Shown here in pieces: positions 1-5,082 of a DNA stretch of 5,082 nucleotides. A program made the translations under genes and the position numbers. A model generated the notes under the pieces. It saw only the letters and a program-made list of their open reading frames with translations. It searched no databases and was not told where the DNA came from. Within the stretch, counting starts at the first letter, position 1, and every line of letters starts with the position of its first letter. This DNA comes from Ectopseudomonas composti (lineage in GTDB: Bacteria > Pseudomonadota > Gammaproteobacteria > Pseudomonadales > Pseudomonadaceae). The stretch covers positions 1 through 5,082 of the forward strand of contig CAMPIF010000362.1 in NCBI GenBank assembly GCA_946886245.1, in the 5' to 3' direction.

Positions 1-33
<33 letters not shown>

Positions 34-75
34 ACTATCCTCTTCGTCGGCAGCGCAGATGTGTATAAGAGACAG
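34..75. other. Nextera Read 1 adapter with i5 index and Tn5 mosaic end
   Basis: Positions 57-75 are the 19-bp Tn5 mosaic end AGATGTGTATAAGAGACAG. Positions 44-56 match the Nextera Read 1 adapter TCGTCGGCAGCGTC except that one T is missing after position 55. Positions 36-43 read TATCCTCT, which matches Nextera i5 index N503/S503. The AC at 34-35 fits the end of the P5 primer stem. This is untrimmed adapter built into the contig. It creates false N-termini in overlapping frames (MYKRQ from 61, MCIRDS from 59, and SYTHL on the other strand), which are well-known contamination signatures in protein databases. Confidence 0.97.
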
Positions 76-1722
76 CTCCTGCTATCGACCCTGCTGCTCG
101 GCGCCAGCCTGCTGGCCCAGGCCGCCCCGCAGCAGGCCGCCATTGCCACCGCCCACCCTGCCGCCACAGCCGCGGCGCAGCAGATGCTCGACGCCGGCGG
201 CAATGCCTTCGATGCCGCCGTCGCTGCCAGCGCGGCGCTGGCCGTGGTCGAACCCTACGGCTCTGGCCTTGGCGGCGGCGGCTTCTTCCTGCTACGGACT
301 GCCGGCGATACGCCGGGCTACGACTTCCTCGATGCCCGCGAACGTGCACCGCTGGAAGCCAAGCCGAACCTCTACGTCCGCGATGGCAAGGTGCAGCGCG
401 AGCTGTCGCTCAACGGCGCACTTGCTGCCGCCATTCCAGGGCTGCCGGCAGCATTGGTCGAGCTGGCCGAGAAGCACGGCCGCCTGCCGCTGAAAACCAG
501 CCTGGCCCCGGCGATTCGCCTGGCCAACGCAGGCTTCGCGGTCGATCGCGTCTACCGCGAGCGCGCGACCTGGCGCCTGGCCGCGCTGCGTGACGATGCC
601 GAAACCGCCAAGCTCTTTCTCGATCAGGGTGAAATCCCCGCCGAAGGCCATCTGCTGCGCCAGCCCGACCTCGCCACCACCCTGCAGGCGTTGGCCGAAC
701 ATGGCCGCGCGGGCTTCTATACCGGCCCGGTGGCCGAGCGTCTGGTCAGCGGCGTGCGCCATGCCGGTGGCATCTGGACGCTCGATGATCTGCGCGAGTA
801 CCGCATCGCCCGTCGCACGCCGCTGCGCTTCCCCATGGAAGACGGCCGCGAGCTGATCAGCGCGCCACCACCCTCGGCTGGCGGTATAGCGCTGGCGCAG
901 AGCCTGGCCATACTCGAACAGCTGCCCTGGCGCGACGCCGAGCCCGTACAGCGCACGCATTACGTGGTCGAGGCCCTGCGTCGTGCCTACCGCGACCGTG
1001 GTCTGCTGGGCGATCCCGACTTCATCAAGAATCCTGTAGAGCAACTGTTGTCACCCGGGCATCTGGCCGTGCTCGCCGGCAGTATCGACCCCGAACGGGC
1101 CACGCCCAGCGCCAGCCTGCCGCCTGCCGGCACCTGGCACGAAGGCGACCACACCACCCACTTCGCTGTGCTCGATGCCGAGGGCAATGCCGTGGCGGCG
1201 ACGCTGTCGATCAACCTGCCGTTCGGCGCGGCCTTCACCGTGCCCGGCACCGGCGTGCTGCTCAACGACGAGATGGACGATTTCGCCGCCGACGTGCAGG
1301 GCGCCAACGCCTATGGCCTGGCCGGCAGCCAGGCCAACGCCATCGCAGGTGGCAAACGCCCACTGTCATCGATGAGCCCGAGCTTTGTCGAAAGCAGCGA
1401 CGAGTTCGCTGCCTTCGGCACACCGGGCGGCAGCCGTATTCCGAGCATGGTGCTGCTGTCGATGCTCGAATACCTGGACGATCAGCCCATCGAGCGCTGG
1501 CCGGCGGTGGCGCGCTACCACCACCAGTTCCTGCCGGACGTGATCGAGCATGAGCCGGATACCTTCAGCGAAGAACAGATCGCCGAACTGCAAAAGCGCG
1601 GCTACAGCCTCAAGCGCCTGGACCGGCAGTACGGCAACCAGCAGGTGCTGTTCTGGGACAAGGTCAGCGGTGAGGTGCAGGCCGCGAGCGACCCGCGCGG
1701 AATTGGCACGGCGATCCCTTGA
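76..1722 (+). CDS. ggt: Gamma-glutamyltranspeptidase (periplasmic), 5' partial
   Basis: This enzyme cleaves the gamma-glutamyl bond of glutathione and related compounds, or transfers the glutamyl group to an acceptor, in the periplasm. The frame enters from adapter at 76, so the native start and probably a few residues are missing; 548 residues remain. Numbering from the codon at 76, residues 1-16 are the hydrophobic core and end (AQA) of a signal peptide. Arg88 in DARERAP matches the substrate-binding Arg114 of the E. coli enzyme. HTTHF places the catalytic, self-cleaving Thr at residue 360 (codon 1153-1155), giving a large subunit of about 340 residues and a small one of 189. Also conserved are MDDF (400-403), the KRPLSSMSP loop with PLSS at 429-432, and the GG pair 451-452 in TPGGSR. 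All key residues are present, so it is probably active. It is convergent with the gene to its right. Substrate preference is not readable; gammaproteobacteria often have several paralogues. Confidence 0.95.
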   Translation, partial: LLLSTLLLGASLLAQAAPQQAAIATAHPAATAAAQQMLDAGGNAFDAAVAASAALAVVEPYGSGLGGGGFFLLRTAGDTPGYDFLDARERAPLEAKPNLYVRDGKVQRELSLNGALAAAIPGLPAALVELAEKHGRLPLKTSLAPAIRLANAGFAVDRVYRERATWRLAALRDDAETAKLFLDQGEIPAEGHLLRQPDLATTLQALAEHGRAGFYTGPVAERLVSGVRHAGGIWTLDDLREYRIARRTPLRFPMEDGRELISAPPPSAGGIALAQSLAILEQLPWRDAEPVQRTHYVVEALRRAYRDRGLLGDPDFIKNPVEQLLSPGHLAVLAGSIDPERATPSASLPPAGTWHEGDHTTHFAVLDAEGNAVAATLSINLPFGAAFTVPGTGVLLNDEMDDFAADVQGANAYGLAGSQANAIAGGKRPLSSMSPSFVESSDEFAAFGTPGGSRIPSMVLLSMLEYLDDQPIERWPAVARYHHQFLPDVIEHEPDTFSEEQIAELQKRGYSLKRLDRQYGNQQVLFWDKVSGEVQAASDPRGIGTAIP

Positions 1723-1744
1723 TGCGCACCGGCCAAATGTGGCC

Positions 1745-1805
1745 GTAGCCCGGATGAAATCCGGGGGTGTCGTGGCCCAAGAGCCCCGGATTTCATCCGG
1801 GCTAC
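1745..1805. repeat. Perfect 22-bp inverted repeat (REP-like hairpin) between convergent genes
   Basis: The arms at 1745-1766 and 1784-1805 are exact reverse complements (22 of 22), separated by a 17-base loop. The arm begins GTAGCCCGGATGAAATCC. It starts 22 bases after the ggt stop and ends 6 bases before the stop of the opposite gene, so it could end transcripts from both sides or protect their 3' ends. There is no clear T-run after either arm, so it is not a textbook intrinsic terminator. Sequences of this type recur between genes in Pseudomonas and relatives as REP/REPIN-like elements, as I recall. That it is such a repeat is inference from one copy. Confidence 0.8.
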
Positions 1806-1811
1806 CAGGGT

Positions 1812-3647
1812 TCAGGAGAGCTGGATCAGGCTCTCCTGCTCTTCACCAAACTTGCGCAACTCGCGAAACAGCGCCTGCTCGCTGCCCAACATCAATACGT
1901 TGCGCAGGCTCTGGAAGATGCGACTGACATAACCCAGGTCGTTCATCAGCGAGCTGGTCTGCAGGCCATCCAGATGGCCGTCGCGTACCTCGGCGAACAG
2001 GCGCTGACGAAACCTCGCATCGAAGCTCGCCGCCTGCTCGTCGAGCCAGCGCAGGCGCGATTGCCATACCTCGTCCGGCAGATCGGCACGGGCCAGCTCA
2101 CGCACCTCATGCAGGGTGGTGAGCAAATGGCGACGCAGCTCCACGTAGGCATTACGCACCGCCGAAGGTGGTGCATCCAGATAATGGCCAAGGTTCTTCT
2201 GCAGGTGCTTGGCGTCCTTGACCGCATCCACCAACTGCAACGCCGCCAGTTGGCAGCTGATCCAGAACTGCTGATGCGCCTCGTCCATGGGCAGTTCCAT
2301 GCGCCCCATGAAGCTCAGCAGGTCGCCATACACACCCTTGATATGGAATTGGTACAGGTGCTCCGCCTCGAAGCCGCCCTGGGTGGGTTTGGCCTGCAGC
2401 AGCTGTTCATCCGCCTGTGCACGCGCCAACTGATCAACCGGCAGATAGAGCGCATGGCAGATCACCTCCAGGCTCAAGCGGCCAAGGTGCCCCAGCTCCT
2501 GCACCACCGCGCCGGAGGCGGCATCGACCGAATCCAGCGCTCGCTCATTGAGGTAGCGCGCACGCGTGCGCTCGGGTTCTGCCACTCGTTCGCTCGCCAG
2601 CTCGGTGATCAATACCTGTGGCTCGGCACGCTCCGGCAGCCAGCGGATCAACAACCGCGCCAGACGCCCCTGCAGCGGCCAGAACAGCGCGACACCCATG
2701 GCATTGAACAGGGTATGGAACATCGCCAGCTGGATCAGGCTGTTCTCGCCAAGGCCCATGGGTTCGTCGAGCGCATGCACCAGCCAGGTCAGCGGACCCA
2801 GCAGGCAGAAGGCGAGCGTGCCGGTGGTGATATTGAACAGCACGTGCGCCAGGGCCAGGCGCTGGCCATTGCGGTTGCCGCCAAGGGAGCCGACGAATGC
2901 GGTGGTCACGCTGCTGCCGACGTTGGAACCGATGGCAATCGCCAGGCTCTGACCGAGTTCCAGCTGGCCGCCGGCCAGGGCCGCCAACGTCAGCATCAAG
3001 GTGGCGTGGCTGGACTGCAGCACCACGGTGATGGCCAGGCCGATGGCGGTGAACAGCAGCGCACCACGCAGCCCGCCCTCCTGGTAGCCGGTCATGTCCA
3101 GGCCGTCGCCGAAGCTGGCGAAGCCGTCCTTGATCTGATCGATGCCGAGAAAGATGAAGGCGATACCCAGCACGATACGACCAGCCGCCTTGCTCCTGGG
3201 CCCGAAGAAACCGGCCAGCACACCGAACACCAACAGCGGCAGGGCCAGCGGACTGAGGCTGAGGTTCTGCCCGGCCAGCGCCAACAGCCAGATGCCACTG
3301 GTAGCGCCCAGGTTGGCACCGAACAGAATGGCGATGCCACCGGCCAGCTGGATCAGGCCGGTGCTGATGAAGGCGATGGTCAGCAGCGACACCAGGGTGC
3401 TGGATTGCAGCAGCAGGGTGCCGCCAACCCCGAACAGCAGGCTCTTGAAAGGGGTGGACGTGCTGTGCCCGAGTATCTGCTCCAGCTTGCTGCCCGCCAG
3501 CTGGCGCAAGCCTTCTTCCAGGCACTGCATGCCGAACAGGAAGATCGCCAACCCGGCGCAGAGTTGCAGCCAGCCCTGGCTGAACCAGAACGAGGCGATC
3601 AGCCCCATTACCACCAGCAGCAATATCACCCAGCGCAGGGACTTCAT
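1812..3647 (-). CDS. Na+/phosphate cotransporter family membrane protein with PhoU-like C-terminal domain
   Basis: This 611-residue inner-membrane protein belongs to the NaPi-II (NptA/YjbB-like) family, which moves phosphate with sodium; the E. coli relative YjbB acts in phosphate export. Hydrophobic helices fill residues 5-20 and 27-335. Two inverted-repeat halves each carry the family hallmarks: QSS at 81-83 and 211-213, then GANLGATSG at 110-118 and GSNVGSSVT at 240-248. From about 345 to the end the protein is soluble, helical and charged, matching the PhoU-like tail of many bacterial members. I chose the ATG at 3647 because AGGAAGGA at 3657-3664 lies 9 bases upstream. GTG codons at 3650 and 3653 are in frame, but the second AGGA is only 3 bases from the latter. 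No promoter is evident in the short gap before it, although a terminator hairpin is. The direction of transport and the exact substrate are not determined. Confidence 0.93.
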   Translation of the reverse strand: MKSLRWVILLLVVMGLIASFWFSQGWLQLCAGLAIFLFGMQCLEEGLRQLAGSKLEQILGHSTSTPFKSLLFGVGGTLLLQSSTLVSLLTIAFISTGLIQLAGGIAILFGANLGATSGIWLLALAGQNLSLSPLALPLLVFGVLAGFFGPRSKAAGRIVLGIAFIFLGIDQIKDGFASFGDGLDMTGYQEGGLRGALLFTAIGLAITVVLQSSHATLMLTLAALAGGQLELGQSLAIAIGSNVGSSVTTAFVGSLGGNRNGQRLALAHVLFNITTGTLAFCLLGPLTWLVHALDEPMGLGENSLIQLAMFHTLFNAMGVALFWPLQGRLARLLIRWLPERAEPQVLITELASERVAEPERTRARYLNERALDSVDAASGAVVQELGHLGRLSLEVICHALYLPVDQLARAQADEQLLQAKPTQGGFEAEHLYQFHIKGVYGDLLSFMGRMELPMDEAHQQFWISCQLAALQLVDAVKDAKHLQKNLGHYLDAPPSAVRNAYVELRRHLLTTLHEVRELARADLPDEVWQSRLRWLDEQAASFDARFRQRLFAEVRDGHLDGLQTSSLMNDLGYVSRIFQSLRNVLMLGSEQALFRELRKFGEEQESLIQLS

Positions 3648-3656
3648 CACCACCGT

Positions 3657-3664
3657 TCCTTCCT
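3657..3664 (-). promoter_or_regulatory. Ribosome binding site for the Na+/phosphate transporter
   Basis: The minus strand reads AGGAAGGA here, followed by ACG GTG GTG ATG. The strong Shine-Dalgarno match lies 9 bases before the ATG at 3647 and decides the start in favour of it over the two preceding GTG codons. Confidence 0.7.
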
Positions 3665-3686
3665 ATTCTCGGCGTTCAAACGTAAA

Positions 3687-3720
3687 CGGCCCCTCGCCTC
3701 GGTGAGGAGGCGAGAGGCCG
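3687..3720 (-). terminator. Likely Rho-independent terminator after the small exported-protein gene
   Basis: Arms 3687-3699 and 3708-3720 form a 13-bp GC-rich stem. The only imperfection is a U-G wobble in minus-strand RNA. One further C-G pair inside leaves a 6-base loop. On the minus strand the stem is followed by TTTACGTTTG, a broken T-tract. It lies about 20 bases after the stop of the gene ending at 3742 and before the transporter start at 3647, so it should separate the two. The weak T-tract suggests partial read-through. Confidence 0.75.
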
Positions 3721-3741
3721 CGTCAAACGGGTTGCAGCGAA

Positions 3742-4080
3742 TCAGTCTTGCTTGTAGCCGCTGCTGGTGCAGCCCAGGCAGCGTACGAAGGCTTCTTTGC
3801 CCGGCTCTACCACGAGCGACTGCGCGGCTTCACCGACGTTACCGCCCAGCGCGGTGAACGGCAGGCTGACGATAAAGGCTGCAGCACCGATCGCAGTGGC
3901 GCCGATCAGCAGGGGGCGGGCGATGACCAGATCGCCGACCATGGCATAGCCCTTGGGCGCCTCGATGGAGTACAGCGGGTCACCACTGGCGTTCTGCTGA
4001 ACCACTTCCGCTTGCGCCGATAGCGCCAGCAGGCCAGAGGTCAGCGCCAGGACAACAGCGGAGGTGCGGAACGCTTTCAT
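3742..4080 (-). CDS. Small exported or membrane-anchored protein with C-terminal CxxC, function unknown
   Basis: This is a 112-residue protein. Residues 1-24 form a classical signal peptide (MKAF, a hydrophobic core, then AQA before Glu25). A second hydrophobic stretch at about 56-78 ([20 protein letters not shown]) could be a membrane anchor. A short tail contains RCLGC with Cys101 and Cys104, able to form a disulfide or bind a metal. It resembles small conserved Pseudomonas proteins of unknown function, as I recall; some carry the vague label 'multidrug transporter', which nothing here supports. The ATG at 4080 is preceded by GAAGGA (4088-4093) at a 7-base spacing. The frame stays open upstream to 4245, but that extension runs through the promoter and the end of the next gene and would destroy the signal peptide. 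The gene has its own promoter and terminator, so it looks monocistronic. Family conservation is judged from memory only. Confidence 0.85.
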   Translation of the reverse strand: MKAFRTSAVVLALTSGLLALSAQAEVVQQNASGDPLYSIEAPKGYAMVGDLVIARPLLIGATAIGAAAFIVSLPFTALGGNVGEAAQSLVVEPGKEAFVRCLGCTSSGYKQD

Positions 4081-4117
4081 GGATCGATCCTTCAGATTAT
4101 TCGGGAAAGTGCCAGTA

Positions 4118-4145
4118 ACTATAACAGCGCATTGATAATTGTCAG
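4118..4145 (-). promoter_or_regulatory. Sigma-70 type promoter for the small exported-protein gene
   Basis: On the minus strand the -35 box is CTGACA (4140-4145, 5 of 6 to consensus), the spacer is 16 bases, and the -10 box is TATAGT (4118-4123, 5 of 6). A TG one base upstream makes an extended -10 (TGTTATAGT, 4118-4126). Transcription would begin near 4111, giving a leader of about 30 bases before the ATG at 4080. The site lies in the 76-base gap between two coding regions. Confidence 0.75.
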
Positions 4146-4147
4146 CG

Positions 4148-4159
4148 TGACGGACGTCA
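4148..4159. promoter_or_regulatory. TGACG-GA-CGTCA inverted repeat just upstream of the -35 box, possible operator
   Basis: A 5-bp inverted repeat with a 2-base centre overlaps the stop codon of the acyltransferase gene (4157-4159). It lies 2 bases upstream of the -35 box of the following promoter, with its centre near -42 relative to the predicted transcription start. That is where an activator touching RNA polymerase would bind. The repeat is short and may be chance; no regulator is identified. Confidence 0.25.
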
Positions 4160-4735
4160 ATCGCCGTGAAAGGAATATTCCGGCTTTTTCGGCACATAAG
4201 GACGAAAGAACGCCAGCATGGTCGCCAGGTCGGCTTTCTCGTCACCGGTTGGCTGGAAGGTCGGACCGATCACCACTCGCCGATTCTGATAATCCAGGGC
4301 GCCCAGCACTATGGGCACGCCCGCGCCCAGCGCGATATGGTAGAAGCCCACCTTCCAGCGTTCGACCTTCTTTCGCGTACCCTCGGGCGACAGCACCAGG
4401 ATGAACTGGTCATGCTCGCCAAAGGCCTGAATGGCCTGTTCGACGGTGTTCAACTGGCGATCCCGATGAATCGGGATGCCGCCCCAGCTGTGCATCAGGC
4501 CACCGAAAGGCCAGCGGAAGATGCTGTGCTTGCCGAACCAGCGGGCGTTGAGGCGCAGCACGAATTTCAGCGCTATGAAGATCACGAAGTCCCAGTTGGA
4601 CGTGTGATGAGCGCCGATGGCGACGAACTTGTCGAGCTTCGGCAACTGTCCCTCGATACGCCAGCCCATCAGTTTCAGCACGCTGCGCCCCAGCCATTCG
4701 GCGGCCGGATTGCGTGGCAGGTAGTTACCGGACAT
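4157..4735 (-). CDS. PlsC-type lysophospholipid acyltransferase (short form)
   Basis: This 192-residue enzyme belongs to the 1-acylglycerol-3-phosphate acyltransferase (PlsC/LPLAT) superfamily. Members transfer a fatty acyl group to a lysophospholipid or similar acceptor at the inner face of the cytoplasmic membrane. All four blocks are visible: the catalytic HX4D motif HTSNWD at 44-49, GGIPIHRD (85-92) for acceptor binding, SPEGTRKK (116-123) and VPIVLG (140-145). Hydrophobic segments at about 50-60 and 130-145 could contact the membrane. It is shorter than classical PlsC (about 240-260 residues) and lacks an N-terminal membrane helix, so it is probably an accessory acyltransferase and not the essential PlsC; the acceptor is unknown. 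The ATG at 4735 follows GAGG (4743-4746) at a 7-base spacing. It lies downstream of mutM on the same strand, but 262 bases separate them, so co-transcription is uncertain. Confidence 0.92.
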   Translation of the reverse strand: MSGNYLPRNPAAEWLGRSVLKLMGWRIEGQLPKLDKFVAIGAHHTSNWDFVIFIALKFVLRLNARWFGKHSIFRWPFGGLMHSWGGIPIHRDRQLNTVEQAIQAFGEHDQFILVLSPEGTRKKVERWKVGFYHIALGAGVPIVLGALDYQNRRVVIGPTFQPTGDEKADLATMLAFFRPYVPKKPEYSFHGD

Positions 4736-4827
4736 CGATCAACCTCGGTATTTCTTGTTGTTTTCTTACCAGAACGTGTTTTACGAGCTCGCGAGCTAGA
4801 GCCATACAACACCGATGGCGGCCCCGC

Positions 4828-4956
4828 AAAAACAGGCGAGGAACGGTCGGAGTCGCGCTCGACTGTACTTTTGTAAATGAGCATGACTCGCTCCGCTCGC
4901 CCCTTCGGGGCCGCACTGAAGTGCGTTGGCCGCGAGCGGCCTCCGAGCCTGTTTTT
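4828..4956. repeat. 10-bp inverted repeat bracketing a hairpin-rich segment, possible intergenic repeat element
   Basis: The ends are AAAAACAGGC (4828-4837) and GCCTGTTTTT (4947-4956), exact reverse complements 109 bases apart. Similarity continues loosely inward (GAGG against TCGG). The segment inside is GC-rich and holds stacked hairpins. The layout resembles a non-coding dispersed repeat in pseudomonads, but only one copy is in the window, so mobility or repetition is not shown. Confidence 0.35.
4899..4941. repeat. Three adjacent small hairpins
   Basis: In order: GCCC-CTTCG-GGGC (4899-4911), CGCAC-TGAA-GTGCG (4912-4925) and GGCCG-CGAG-CGGCC (4928-4941). They are packed with at most two bases between them and lie 57-99 bases past the mutM stop. 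They could stabilise the mutM transcript end or act in Rho-dependent termination. No T-run directly follows on the minus strand, so they are not called as an intrinsic terminator. Confidence 0.45.
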
Positions 4957-4997
4957 AACGCAGTAGGGCCGACGCGCAGCAGATCGTAAACAGGTTC

Positions 4998-5082
4998 TCA
5001 GCGTTGGCACTTGGGACAGTAGACACTCGCCCGCTGCCCCAGCTTGACCTCACGTAGCGTAGTGCCGCAGACCTTGCAGAAC
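4998..5082 (-). CDS. mutM: Formamidopyrimidine-DNA glycosylase (Fpg), C-terminal zinc finger only; gene continues off the right edge
   Basis: MutM removes oxidised purines such as 8-oxoguanine from DNA and nicks the abasic site by beta,delta-elimination. Only the last 27 codons and stop (4998-5000) are in the window. They read FCKVCGTTLREVKLGQ followed by RASVYCPKCQR, a C-x2-C-x16-C-x2-C zinc finger with exactly the spacing of the Fpg family. The Arg in GQRASVYC matches the zinc-finger Arg258 of E. coli MutM (AQRATFYC), which contacts DNA at the lesion. The catalytic N-terminal Pro-Glu and the rest of the gene lie outside. Nei has a similar finger, but the CGT and QRA context favours Fpg. The fragment has no start codon in view because of the window edge. 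Confidence 0.92.
   Translation of the reverse strand, partial: FCKVCGTTLREVKLGQRASVYCPKCQR

Larger units (their letters stand above)
4736..4997. other. 262-base non-coding region with several inverted repeats
   Basis: No convincing gene lies between mutM and the acyltransferase; open frames here are Arg/Ser-rich and lack recognisable motifs. The region holds a 12-bp perfect palindrome at 4786-4797 (AGCTCGCGAGCT), a 10-bp inverted repeat AAAAACAGGC at 4828-4837 against GCCTGTTTTT at 4947-4956, a third related word GTAAACAGG at 4986-4994, and a run of three small hairpins at 4899-4941. The acyltransferase promoter should be here, but I see no good -35/-10 pair. The arrangement suggests a dispersed intergenic repeat or a structured 3' region of mutM, which is inference. 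Confidence 0.5.

Noticed and set aside
59..493. Open frame starting MCIRDS on the + strand
   Set aside because: The start is adapter sequence and the rest is an out-of-frame reading of ggt. MCIRDS is a recognised Nextera contamination signature.
1767..3857. A 696-codon open frame on the + strand opposite the Na+/phosphate transporter
   Set aside because: It is an antisense shadow caused by high GC. The product is Gln/Arg/Ala-rich with no domain, and the minus strand encodes a clear membrane protein with family motifs throughout. It also runs through the hairpin at 1745-1805 and into the small gene.
4081..4245. N-terminal extension of the small exported protein (55 residues)
   Set aside because: It overlaps the promoter and the end of the acyltransferase gene, would bury the signal peptide, and the ATG at 4080 has a good ribosome site.
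4166..4876. A 236-codon + strand open frame opposite the acyltransferase
   Set aside because: It is antisense to a gene with all four acyltransferase motifs, with no recognisable product or ribosome site.
4675..5010. Open frames of 63-111 codons between mutM and the acyltransferase
   Set aside because: They have Arg/Ser-rich composition and no motifs, lack ribosome sites that I can support, and overlap each other, the repeats and the ends of real genes.
1812..5082. The four minus-strand genes as one functional system or operon
   Set aside because: An internal promoter and terminator and a 262-base gap break the series, and the functions are unrelated. Nothing supports a new defence, transport or biosynthetic system.

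Overview
The window looks like a contig end from a GC-rich gammaproteobacterium, most likely a Pseudomonas or close relative. This rests on strongly G/C-biased third codon positions, the 'GTAGCCCGGAT' type intergenic hairpin, and the gene set. From memory, P. aeruginosa also keeps a gamma-glutamyltranspeptidase gene a few loci from mutM; I could not check this.

The first 75 bases are not genomic. They are a poly-C run (1-33) followed by an Illumina Nextera adapter with its i5 index and the Tn5 mosaic end (34-75). Real sequence starts at 76, inside the signal peptide of a periplasmic gamma-glutamyltranspeptidase on the + strand (76-1722). After its stop comes a perfect 22-bp inverted repeat (1745-1805) in the gap between convergent genes.

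Everything right of that is on the - strand. Reading leftward from the right edge: the last 27 codons of mutM (Fpg DNA glycosylase, 4998-5082); a 262-base non-coding stretch with several small inverted repeats (4736-4997); a short PlsC-type acyltransferase (4157-4735); a small exported protein with a C-terminal CxxC (3742-4080) that has its own promoter and terminator; and a Na+/phosphate cotransporter-type membrane protein with a PhoU-like tail (1812-3647).

These genes do not form an obvious pathway. They cover DNA repair (mutM), phospholipid acylation, an envelope protein of unknown role, anion transport or its control, and periplasmic glutathione or gamma-glutamyl peptide breakdown. The promoter and terminator around the small gene argue against one long operon. 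I see no defence system, CRISPR array, transposase, tRNA or rRNA. This reads as ordinary core chromosome with a sequencing artefact at one end, and I found no convincing new multi-gene system.
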